From Deltaproteobacteria bacterium UBA3076 (lineage in GTDB: Bacteria; Desulfobacterota; Dissulfuribacteria; Dissulfuribacterales; UBA3076): a stretch of DNA of 17,463 nucleotides. The position numbers and the translations under genes were made by a program. The DNA lies in the NCBI GenBank assembly GCA_002367355.1, contig DFBQ01000161.1, positions 7,249 through 24,711 on the forward strand. Direction: 5' to 3'. The notes beneath the pieces are model-generated. The model was not told the DNA's origin. It did not search any database and worked only from the letters and a program-made list of their open reading frames with translations. Below, in pieces: positions 7,111 through 13,647 of this stretch (position 1 is its first letter; each line of letters starts with the position of its first letter).

Positions 7111-7308
7111 ATGCCAAAGATGAAGACCAGACGCGCTGCTGCCAAGCGTTTCAAAAAGACAGGAACCGGGAAGTTCATGTATAGAAAGGCAGGGTCGAAC
7201 CATATTTTGACCTCCAAGACACGGAAACGCAAAAGGGTCATGAGGAAAGACATAGAGATTTCTGAGACAAGGGTCAAGTCAATTAAACGGATGACGCCTT
7301 TTATCTGA
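7111..7308 (+). CDS. rpmI: 50S ribosomal protein L35 (bL35)
   Basis: The 65-residue, very basic product begins [20 protein letters not shown], the standard bL35 opening, and continues with [16 protein letters not shown] and a C-terminal KRMTPFI. bL35 is a small protein of the large ribosomal subunit. AAAGGA lies about 10 nt ahead of the ATG. It stands between infC (106-nt structured spacer) and rplT (44 nt), the order conserved across bacteria, and is expected to be cotranscribed with both. Confidence 0.97.
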   Translation: MPKMKTRRAAAKRFKKTGTGKFMYRKAGSNHILTSKTRKRKRVMRKDIEISETRVKSIKRMTPFI

Positions 7309-7352
7309 TTGCGCTTAGTATAGATTTTGACCTAAAAGGAGCTTGAAAGAAA

Positions 7353-7706
7353 ATGCCACGGGTTACAAGGGGCTTTAAGGCCCATCGTCGTCGCAAGAAG
7401 ATACTCAAGATGGCCAAAGGCTACAGGGGTGCCAGACGTCTCTGTTTCAAACAGGCCAAGGAGACTGTGGAAAAGGGACTCTGCTATGCCTACAGAGACC
7501 GCAGGACCAAGAAACGCCTGTTTCGTCGCTTGTGGATAATCCGCATCAACGCGGCCTGCAGGCTGAATGGCATGTCCTATAGCCGTTTCATTGAAGGTAT
7601 AACCAAGGCAGGGGTTGCTGTGGACCGAAAGATGCTTGCCGATATCGCAGTGACAGACTCCAGTGCCTTTTCCTCCCTTGTAGAAACTGCAAAGAGCGCC
7701 TGCTAA
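7353..7706 (+). CDS. rplT: 50S ribosomal protein L20 (bL20)
   Basis: The 117-residue basic product starts [20 protein letters not shown] and includes AKGYRGARR and the helical [20 protein letters not shown], all diagnostic of bL20. bL20 binds 23S rRNA early in large-subunit assembly and in several bacteria represses its own operon. AAAAGGAG lies about 11 nt upstream of the ATG. The C-terminal domain ends in [12 protein letters not shown]. pheS starts 11 nt after the stop codon, so the translation and synthetase genes are probably on one transcript. Confidence 0.98.
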   Translation: MPRVTRGFKAHRRRKKILKMAKGYRGARRLCFKQAKETVEKGLCYAYRDRRTKKRLFRRLWIIRINAACRLNGMSYSRFIEGITKAGVAVDRKMLADIAVTDSSAFSSLVETAKSAC

Positions 7707-7717
7707 AGAACCGATAT

Positions 7718-8728
7718 ATGCAGGAGCGCCTAGAGGAAATCAGGACTCAGGCCCTTGAGTCCATAGAATCAGCATCCAGCGAGGAAGATCTTGAAAATAT
7801 AAGAGTCAGGGTCCTTGGCCGTAAAGGGGAGCTGACCATGGTCTTAAAGGCTATAGGGAAGCTTTCTGCTGAGGAACGCCCAAAGATCGGGCAACTGGCC
7901 AACAAGCTCAAGAAGGAGATAGAGGCGTCCATCAATGCCCGAAAGGAGGCGTTAAAGGGCGTTTATGTCCGCACCTTTATTCCAGGACTGGACCCCACAC
8001 TTCCCGGAAGGCAGAGACGGCTTGGCAGATTGCACCCCATCACCCAGGTGATGGATGAGATCTGTTCTGTATTTGAGAGGATGGGCTTTACCGTGGCCCG
8101 GGGTCCTGAAGTAGAACTTGACTTTTACAACTTTGAGGCCCTGAATATTCCTCCTGACCACCCTGCCAGGGATATGCAGGATACGTTTTATATTGATGAC
8201 AAAGTCCTGCTCCGAACTCACACTTCCCCGGTACAGATACGCGCCATGGAAAGGCACAGGCCGCCAATGCGCTTAATTGCACCAGGCAAGGTGTACAGGT
8301 GCGACTCAGATATAACTCATACCCCGATGTTCCATCAGGTGGAAGGGCTTATGGTGGATAGGGATGTCTCCTTTGCAGGTCTCAAGGGAGTATTGACCGC
8401 CTTTGTCCAACAGATATTTGATTCGGATACCTTGGTACGCTTCAGACCGAGCTTCTTTCCGTTTACAGAACCCAGTGCGGAAATAGACATTCAGTGCGTC
8501 ATGTGCAGAGGCAAGGGCTGCAGGATATGTTCCCAGACCGGCTGGCTGGAGGTACTGGGAGCCGGCATGGTACATCCCGAGGTGTTCAGGCACGTGGGCT
8601 ACGATACTGAAGAGTTCAGCGGCTTTGCATTCGGCCTTGGAGTAGAACGAATCGCAATGCTCAGATTCGGTATTGACGACATCCGCCTTTTTTATGATAA
8701 CGACCTGCGTTTCCTTCATCAGTTTTGA
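7718..8728 (+). CDS. pheS: phenylalanine--tRNA ligase alpha subunit
   Basis: PheS (336 residues) carries the class II catalytic site of the alpha2-beta2 enzyme. The N-terminal coiled coil (about 1-85) contacts tRNA-Phe; it begins [11 protein letters not shown] and has VLGRKGELT at 32-40. In the core, [13 protein letters not shown] (165-177) and [21 protein letters not shown] (190-210) form motif 2, and [22 protein letters not shown] (302-323) is motif 3. A cysteine cluster, C260, C263, C268 and C271, sits in [12 protein letters not shown], as in many bacterial PheS proteins. Length is normal. Only a weak AAAGAA precedes the start, 11 nt after rplT, so coupling to rplT translation is likely. 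pheT follows after 16 nt. Confidence 0.98.
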   Translation: MQERLEEIRTQALESIESASSEEDLENIRVRVLGRKGELTMVLKAIGKLSAEERPKIGQLANKLKKEIEASINARKEALKGVYVRTFIPGLDPTLPGRQRRLGRLHPITQVMDEICSVFERMGFTVARGPEVELDFYNFEALNIPPDHPARDMQDTFYIDDKVLLRTHTSPVQIRAMERHRPPMRLIAPGKVYRCDSDITHTPMFHQVEGLMVDRDVSFAGLKGVLTAFVQQIFDSDTLVRFRPSFFPFTEPSAEIDIQCVMCRGKGCRICSQTGWLEVLGAGMVHPEVFRHVGYDTEEFSGFAFGLGVERIAMLRFGIDDIRLFYDNDLRFLHQF

Positions 8729-8744
8729 ACAATAAAGTGATCTC

Positions 8745-11165
8745 ATGCTAATCCTGACCTCCTGGCTCAAAGAATTTGTACATTTTACAGTGCCTGTAGA
8801 GACCCTGGCAGAAGATCTCACCATGGCCGGTCTTGAAGTAGAGGAGATAGAGCCTGCCTACAAAGGTCTTGCCCCGGTCGTAGTATGCTCGGTTGAGGAG
8901 ATCGTCCCCCACCCTCATGCGTCTCATTTGCAGGTCTGCACGGTAGCCGCAGGCGAACAGAAATTTGACGTGGCCTGCGGGGCCCCTAATGTAGAGAAGG
9001 GGCGGTTGGCAGCTCTGGCAAGGCCCGGGACCGTGTTGTCCGACGGTACGACCGTGAAGTCTTCTGACATCTATGGAATACGCTCTGAAGGAATGCTGTG
9101 TTCAGAGGCTGAACTTGGTATCGGCGATGATGAAACAGGAATCCTCGTACTGGAACATGCCCCTGGATGCGAGCCTGGAAAGTCCCTTGTGGGTGTTCTG
9201 GGCCTGAGTGACTGGGTCCTGGATATTGCCGTTACGCCAAACCGTCCTGACTGTCTCAGCGTCCAGGGAGTCGCCAGGGAAGTATCCGCCATATATGGCA
9301 TCCCCCTGACAATACCTCAATCACCAAATTCCCAAATTCCCAAATTCCCAAATCACCAAATCCCCATTTCCATAGAAGCCCCTGACCTGTGCGGCAGATA
9401 TACGGCTGCCGTAATGGAAGAGATCAAGATCGGTCCTTCCCCTCACTGGATGGCTATGAGATTACAGGCCAGTGGAATCAGGCCGATAAACAATGTAGTG
9501 GATGTGACAAACTACGTACTGATCGAACGTGGACAACCGCTCCATGCCTTTGATCTGGATATGCTCGCAGGACCGGCTATTAAAGTCAGGACAGCAAGGC
9601 CCGGAGAAAAGATAAAGACCATTGACGGAAAGCACAGAGAAATCCGGCCGGATATGCTGGTCATTGCAGATGCGGAGAGGCCGGTGGCAGTAGCCGGTGT
9701 CATGGGCGGGGCTGAAACCGAGGTCAATGATAACACAAAGCGTATACTCCTTGAAAGCGCCTGGTTTGCTCCAACGCAGGTAAGAAGGACATCCAAGGCC
9801 CTTAAAACGATTACAGAGTCCTCATACCGGTTTGAGCGGGGTGTTGACCCGGAAGGAGTAATAAGTGCACTTTACAGGACAGTGGAGCTTATTAGTCAGG
9901 TAACCGGCGGCTGTCTGGTTCAAGAGATTAAGGATGTTTATCCAAGACCCTGTAAACCCGGATATCTGTCTCTTCGTCCTGAAAGGGCCAACAAATTACT
10001 CGGCACAGGGCTTGAGCCCGGACAGATAGCCCAATTCCTGGAAAGGATTGGTATTGAGCTTACACATATAGGGGATGAAAAGATTAGTGGGGTGGTGCCT
10101 ACATACCGTCTTGATCTGAAAGAAGAAGTAGATCTGGTAGAAGAGATAGCCCGGCTCCACGGCTTTCCCAATATACCGACTTTGGCGCCAAGGGCCGGGA
10201 TTGCCACCAGGGCCCCTGAACCGTCTCAAGGGCTTGTTGACAGGATGAGAAATATTCTTTCATCTCAGGGCATGACCGAGGTGATCTCATATAGTTTTAT
10301 GTCACCAGAGGAAATAGAGGTCCTGGGTCTGGACAAAAATGATCCAAGGATGCAGATGGTAAGTGTGCAGAACCCCTTGAGCGATGATCAGTCAGTAATG
10401 AGGACCAGTATCATCCCCTCGCTGATGGGAGCAGTAGCCAGAAACCAGGCGAGGCGGAACATGGACCTTGGACTTTTTGAGATTGGCACTGTATTCTATT
10501 CAAGGGGAACAGGTAAACTTCCCCTTGAAGAACAGAGGATAGTTGCCCTGTGCACAGGGGCGCGCTATCCTGAATCATGGTCATGGCCGAGGGAGCAGGT
10601 AGATTTTTTTGATTTAAAAGGAGTGCTGCAAGGGTTGCTCCAGGCCCTTGGGATCTCCGGGTGGAAAACCGTGCTTGAGACACCGGATAGTCCTTTTTAC
10701 GTGCCAGGCGCCTCTGCCGGCATAGTATGGGGGGGAAATTCCGTCCTGGGCAGCTTTGGGCAAATCGATCCGAATGTTGTGGAATTCTGGGATATAGACG
10801 GGCCGGTATTTGTCTTTGAACTCTCTTTTAATGCCTTGGAAACAGCCGCGTCCCAGCAGCTTAAATTTACTCCTCTTGCCAGGTATCCTGCTGTGGAGAG
10901 GGATATTGCAGTAATTGTCCCGGACAGGCTTTCGGCCCAAGATCTCCTGGAATATATTTCCGGACAGGCCCCGGATTTTCTTGAAGAAGTGCGAATCTTT
11001 GATATTTACAGGGGAAAACCTGTTCCGGAAGGCTCAAAGAGCATAGGCCTGCGCTTTACATACAGGGCTTTGGATCATACACTCTCAGACCATGAGGTCT
11101 CAGAAGTCCATGATCCAATGGTCCGCTCTGTTCTTCAATCCTATAAGGCAAAGCTGAGGAACTGA
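8745..11165 (+). CDS. pheT: phenylalanine--tRNA ligase beta subunit
   Basis: PheT is 806 residues, the usual length. It begins MLILTSWLKEFV, has the tRNA-binding (EMAP-like) domain at about 40-150 with VACGAPNV (76-83), then IAVTPNRPDCLSV (161-173). The B3/B4 editing region follows with VVDVTNYVLIERGQPLHAFD (251-270) and AGVMGG (317-322). The B5 domain and catalytic-like domain come after it, and the C-terminal anticodon-binding domain (about 710-806) starts FTPLARYPAVERDIAVI. Residues 192-207 are encoded by a microsatellite of 8-nt units lying in the linker before the EAPDLCGRY strand; the reading frame stays open. The stop codon overlaps the ihfA start as TGATG, so PheRS and IHF-alpha are translationally coupled, as pheST-ihfA are neighbours in E. 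coli. Confidence 0.98.
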   Translation: MLILTSWLKEFVHFTVPVETLAEDLTMAGLEVEEIEPAYKGLAPVVVCSVEEIVPHPHASHLQVCTVAAGEQKFDVACGAPNVEKGRLAALARPGTVLSDGTTVKSSDIYGIRSEGMLCSEAELGIGDDETGILVLEHAPGCEPGKSLVGVLGLSDWVLDIAVTPNRPDCLSVQGVAREVSAIYGIPLTIPQSPNSQIPKFPNHQIPISIEAPDLCGRYTAAVMEEIKIGPSPHWMAMRLQASGIRPINNVVDVTNYVLIERGQPLHAFDLDMLAGPAIKVRTARPGEKIKTIDGKHREIRPDMLVIADAERPVAVAGVMGGAETEVNDNTKRILLESAWFAPTQVRRTSKALKTITESSYRFERGVDPEGVISALYRTVELISQVTGGCLVQEIKDVYPRPCKPGYLSLRPERANKLLGTGLEPGQIAQFLERIGIELTHIGDEKISGVVPTYRLDLKEEVDLVEEIARLHGFPNIPTLAPRAGIATRAPEPSQGLVDRMRNILSSQGMTEVISYSFMSPEEIEVLGLDKNDPRMQMVSVQNPLSDDQSVMRTSIIPSLMGAVARNQARRNMDLGLFEIGTVFYSRGTGKLPLEEQRIVALCTGARYPESWSWPREQVDFFDLKGVLQGLLQALGISGWKTVLETPDSPFYVPGASAGIVWGGNSVLGSFGQIDPNVVEFWDIDGPVFVFELSFNALETAASQQLKFTPLARYPAVERDIAVIVPDRLSAQDLLEYISGQAPDFLEEVRIFDIYRGKPVPEGSKSIGLRFTYRALDHTLSDHEVSEVHDPMVRSVLQSYKAKLRN
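9318..9365 (+). repeat. 8-nt microsatellite inside pheT
   Basis: Six consecutive 8-nt units can be read: CAATCACC, AAATTCCC three times, AAATCACC and AAATCCCC. The total is 48 nt, exactly 16 codons, translated as QSPNSQIPKFPNHQIP. Because 8 is not a multiple of 3, gain or loss of one unit would shift the frame, whereas three units keep it. The stretch is visibly lower in complexity than the rest of the gene. Confidence 0.9.
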
Positions 11166-11479
11166 TGGGGGCCTTGACCAAGCGAAAAATCGCAGAGACA
11201 GTAAGCAACGAACTTGGCTATTCCATGCGTGTCAGCCTGCAACTGGTCAATGAGATTTTCAGCCAGATCAAGGCATCACTGATCAATGGCGATCAAGTGA
11301 AGATTGTGAGGTTTGGTACCCTGCGCAGTGTGCAAAAGTCAGCACGTAGAGGGACCAGCCCTGTTAATGGGGAGCCGATTGTTATTCCCGCCCAGCGTAC
11401 AGTGGCTTTCCGCCCCAGCCGGTTACTTAAGAGGATCGTAAATGCCAGGACAGGGGAAGAAATACTACCGGATAGGTGA
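11165..11479 (+). CDS. ihfA: integration host factor alpha-like HU/IHF family protein
   Basis: The 104-residue product is a DNA-bending protein of the HU/IHF family. The helical N-terminus (LTKRKIAETVSNELGYS, 4-20) forms the dimer body. VKIVRFGTLRS (45-55) starts the sheet. RRGTSPVNGEPI (61-72) is the DNA-inserting arm, with the intercalating proline at P66, and IPAQRTVAFRPSRLLK (74-89) returns along it. The position after pheT and the arm sequence favour IHF-alpha over HU. The C-terminal tail NARTGEEILPDR is slightly longer than in HU. The start overlaps the pheT stop by one base, with GAGGA just upstream. The last 38 nt overlap the MerR gene in another frame. Confidence 0.9.
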   Translation: MGALTKRKIAETVSNELGYSMRVSLQLVNEIFSQIKASLINGDQVKIVRFGTLRSVQKSARRGTSPVNGEPIVIPAQRTVAFRPSRLLKRIVNARTGEEILPDR

Positions 11480-11777
11480 GGTGAGTGAGCTGATCGGGGT
11501 TGAACCTCATGTGCTTCGCTACTGGGAAGGCGAATTTCGGCAAATCCGTACCCACAGGGTTGCAAAACAACGTCTTTACAGGATTGAAGATATAGATTTT
11601 ATAAGGCGTATAAAAACTCTCCTTTACGATGAAGGATTTACTATAGCCGGTGCCAGGAGGCGGATCGTAGAAGAACAAAAGATGAAGGATACTGGAGACA
11701 GGACCAATAAGTTGCTCAAGGAAATTCGGCATGAACTAATTGCCATCAGAGAGATGATCGGTCCAAATAATGGATGA
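11442..11777 (+). CDS. MerR-family transcriptional regulator
   Basis: This 111-residue protein has an N-terminal winged helix-turn-helix of MerR type: YYRIGEVSELIGVEPHVLRYWEGEF (8-32), then RLYRIEDIDFIRRIKTLLYDEGFTIAGARRRI (44-75). A short C-terminal helix (about 80-108) could be the dimerising coiled coil. There is no separate effector domain and no cysteine, so metal sensing of the classical type is unlikely. The start is supported by AAGAGGA about 7 nt upstream, which means that the gene truly begins inside ihfA, overlapping it by 38 nt; its own end overlaps pheA by 8 nt. Small regulators of this kind often sit beside ihfA in deltaproteobacteria, by my recollection. Its targets are unknown; pheA or the operon itself are the obvious candidates. 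Confidence 0.88.
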   Translation: MPGQGKKYYRIGEVSELIGVEPHVLRYWEGEFRQIRTHRVAKQRLYRIEDIDFIRRIKTLLYDEGFTIAGARRRIVEEQKMKDTGDRTNKLLKEIRHELIAIREMIGPNNG

Positions 11778-12882
11778 CAGTCAGTATCAAAAACTTAAAC
11801 GCCTCAGACAGCGAATTGATAAAACAGACGTTGAGCTTGTACGCCTGCTCCAGGAACGCCTGGAGGTGGCGGAGGAAATCGGCCGGACTAAGGCGGAATC
11901 CTCCCAGGAGCCCCTTGATCTCTCCCGCGAACGGGAAGTCATTCAGCACATTCTGAAGCAAAATGCCAAAAAATTTCCCCCTGAAGGCCTAAGGATCATA
12001 TTCGGGGAGATCATATCTGCCTGCAGAAACGCCCAGCGTCCGGCCAGGCTGGGATATCTCGGCCCTGAGACAACCTTTACCCACATGGCAGCAGCCCGGT
12101 TCTTCGGCCATGCCCCTGAGTTTGTTCCCCTGGGTAACATTACCGAGGTATTTGAAGAAGTAGAACGTAGACGTACAGACTATGGGGTGGTGCCGGCAGA
12201 AAATTCAGTGGAGGGGACTGTAGCCCTGACCCTGGACGGGCTCTGCGATTTTAAGGTCAAGGTATGCGGGGAGGTTTATTTGCCTATCTCTCATGACCTC
12301 ATCAGTCAGAGCGGCAGGATAGACAAAATCCGCCGCGTACTTTCTCATCCTCATGCCCTGGCCCAGTGTAGGGGATGGCTGCAACGTAATATGCGGGCAG
12401 TGCCGACAGAAGAGGTGGTCAGCACCGCCCAGGCAGCCCGGTGGGCAGCAGTTGATTCTTCCGTGGCGGCCATTGCCAGTCCCTTGGCAGCCCGCACATA
12501 CAACCTTCAGACAGTTGCCAGGCACATCGAGGACTTTGCAGGAAACACCACCCGGTTCCTGGTTCTCGGCAATGAGTGTCCCAAGCCAAGCGGGAAAGAC
12601 AAGACCTCCTTGCTATTAAGCCTTGAGGACCGCCCGGGCTCGTTGTTCAAATTACTTGAGCCCCTGGCAAAACTTGGAATAAACCTTACCAAAATACAGT
12701 CCAGGCCGGTAAAAAACGAGCCCTGGAGATACCTGTTCTATGTAGATATTGCAGGCCACATAGAAGACCCGACCGTACGGGATGGAATCAAGGCCATCAG
12801 AAAAGGCTGCACCTTTCTGGAATGGTTGGGCTCATATCCCATGGGAGAAATGGCGGAATCAGCCGCAAAATCCTCGTCTTAA
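11770..12882 (+). CDS. pheA: bifunctional chorismate mutase / prephenate dehydratase (P-protein)
   Basis: The 370-residue enzyme converts chorismate to prephenate and then to phenylpyruvate, the precursor of phenylalanine. The AroQ-type chorismate mutase domain spans about 5-88 (LRQRIDKTDVELVRLLQER, ending FGEIISACRNAQ). The dehydratase domain spans about 93-270, starting LGYLGPETTFTHMAA, with VPAENSVEGTV (141-151), LSHPHALAQCRGWL (191-204) and the catalytic GNTTRF (258-263). The regulatory ACT domain (about 278-355) has EDRPGSLFKLL and QSRP at 310-313, where most relatives have ESRP in the phenylalanine-binding loop. The start overlaps the MerR gene as ATGGATGA. The PheRS genes just upstream charge the amino acid that this enzyme leads to. 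No clear terminator follows. Confidence 0.96.
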   Translation: MDDSQYQKLKRLRQRIDKTDVELVRLLQERLEVAEEIGRTKAESSQEPLDLSREREVIQHILKQNAKKFPPEGLRIIFGEIISACRNAQRPARLGYLGPETTFTHMAAARFFGHAPEFVPLGNITEVFEEVERRRTDYGVVPAENSVEGTVALTLDGLCDFKVKVCGEVYLPISHDLISQSGRIDKIRRVLSHPHALAQCRGWLQRNMRAVPTEEVVSTAQAARWAAVDSSVAAIASPLAARTYNLQTVARHIEDFAGNTTRFLVLGNECPKPSGKDKTSLLLSLEDRPGSLFKLLEPLAKLGINLTKIQSRPVKNEPWRYLFYVDIAGHIEDPTVRDGIKAIRKGCTFLEWLGSYPMGEMAESAAKSSS

Positions 12883-12984
12883 ATCAAGAACCGCTATCTC
12901 CTATATTCCCCATATCCTTGCTGCAGGACTTTCTCTTATTTAACCTTTTGTCTCCATGTGCCGATACCCTTTTTAAATAAGGGG

Positions 12985-13009
12985 ATTGAGGGATTCACAA
13001 TTCCTCAAT
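12985..13009 (+). promoter_or_regulatory. hairpin ahead of the PhnD-like gene
   Basis: ATTGAGGGATT (12985-12995) pairs with AATTCCTCAAT (12999-13009) around a CAC loop: 11 base pairs with one G-U wobble. A smaller CCCTT/AAGGG dyad (12967-12971, 12979-12983) precedes it. No T-run follows, so it is not a standard terminator. It lies in the 163-nt gap between pheA and the PhnD-like gene, 36 nt before that start codon; nothing else is recognisable in the gap. Confidence 0.4.
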
Positions 13010-13045
13010 TATCAGTATCCAAAATATCTTTTCAAGAAGGAAGTC

Positions 13046-13477
13046 ATGAAAAAATTAAAAAAATGCTTTGTTGGCGTGCTGGTCTGCTTAATGATGGGTT
13101 TATGGGCTTTATGTGGTGCTGTAAATGCGGCTGGGACCTATACCATGGCCATTATGCCGGGCCACATGGCCCCTGTTACCACTTACAGCGCTTTTATTCC
13201 CCTGGTAAATGAGATAGAACAGAAGGCCGGCATCAAACTGAAGGTGGTTGTGCCTGAAGATCCTGATGCCTTGATGGATTTGGCAAGGAAGGGACAGGTC
13301 GATTTTATCTATGCAGACACACCTGTCTATCTGTCAATTGAGGAATATATTAACAAGGATTATCTGCTTATATCCCTGACCCCTGATATGCATCGCACTC
13401 ACCAGGCAGCGATAATCGTCAAGAAAGACAGCAAGGTAAATAGCCTGGACGACCTTAAGGGAAAGACATTCCTCTAA
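13046..13477 (+). pseudogene. truncated PhnD-like periplasmic substrate-binding protein
   Basis: The reading frame gives 143 residues. The first 29 or so form a signal peptide: MKKLKK, a hydrophobic core, and a probable cleavage site around AVNAA. The mature part begins TYTMAIMPGHMAPVTTYSAF and contains LVNEIEQKAGIKLKVVVPED, LARKGQVDFIYADTPVYL (79-96) and VNSLDDLKGKTF (131-142). These are the expected first-lobe motifs of phosphonate/phosphate-type (PhnD, PF12974-like) binding proteins. Such proteins run to about 280-320 residues, and the stop here cuts inside the GKTF motif, so the second lobe is missing. In the +1 frame just after it, 13482-13526 encodes VNYFGLDMKDADYLK before TAA, which may be the surviving C-terminus after a deletion. 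AAGGAAG before 13046 supports the start. An intact paralogue may have served as ligand sensor for the kinase downstream. Confidence 0.75.
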
Positions 13478-13548
13478 AAATGTAAACTACTTTGGGCTTG
13501 ATATGAAGGATGCCGATTATTTGAAGTAAATCCCGGCCTATCAATAGT

Positions 13549-13602
13549 TTCACCGCAGAAAACGCTGAGAGCGCAGAGAAAAAATATGATCTCTGCGGTG
13601 AA
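13549..13602. repeat. palindromic intergenic repeat with two competing hairpins
   Basis: TTCACCGCAGA (13549-13559) pairs perfectly with TCTGCGGTGAA (13592-13602). The inner sequence CGCAGAGA (13572-13579) can instead pair with TCTCTGCG (13590-13597), sharing the same right arm. This sequence type (CACCGCAGA followed by GCGCAGAG) resembles short palindromic repeats scattered between genes in many environmental bacteria. It lies between the decayed PhnD-like gene and the histidine kinase; the rest of that 170-nt gap holds only the out-of-frame PhnD remnant. Confidence 0.6.
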
Positions 13603-13647
13603 CAAACAGGTCTCATGCTACACGTTAAACCCTGAGCGCCTTTAAAT

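Noticed and set aside
8306..8824. Long antisense open frame (172 codons) over pheS/pheT
   Set aside because: It is antisense to two well-conserved genes, has no domain and no ribosome binding site, and is explained by codon bias of the sense strand.
9318..9365. CRISPR-like array
   Set aside because: The units are 8 nt with no spacers and the stretch is translated within pheT.
12883..12984. Terminator or promoter immediately after pheA
   Set aside because: I saw no stem with a T-run and no good -35/-10 pair in this stretch.
12958..13212. 84-codon open frame overlapping the PhnD-like gene
   Set aside because: It is in another frame of a sequence whose signal peptide and binding-protein motifs are clear in the chosen frame.
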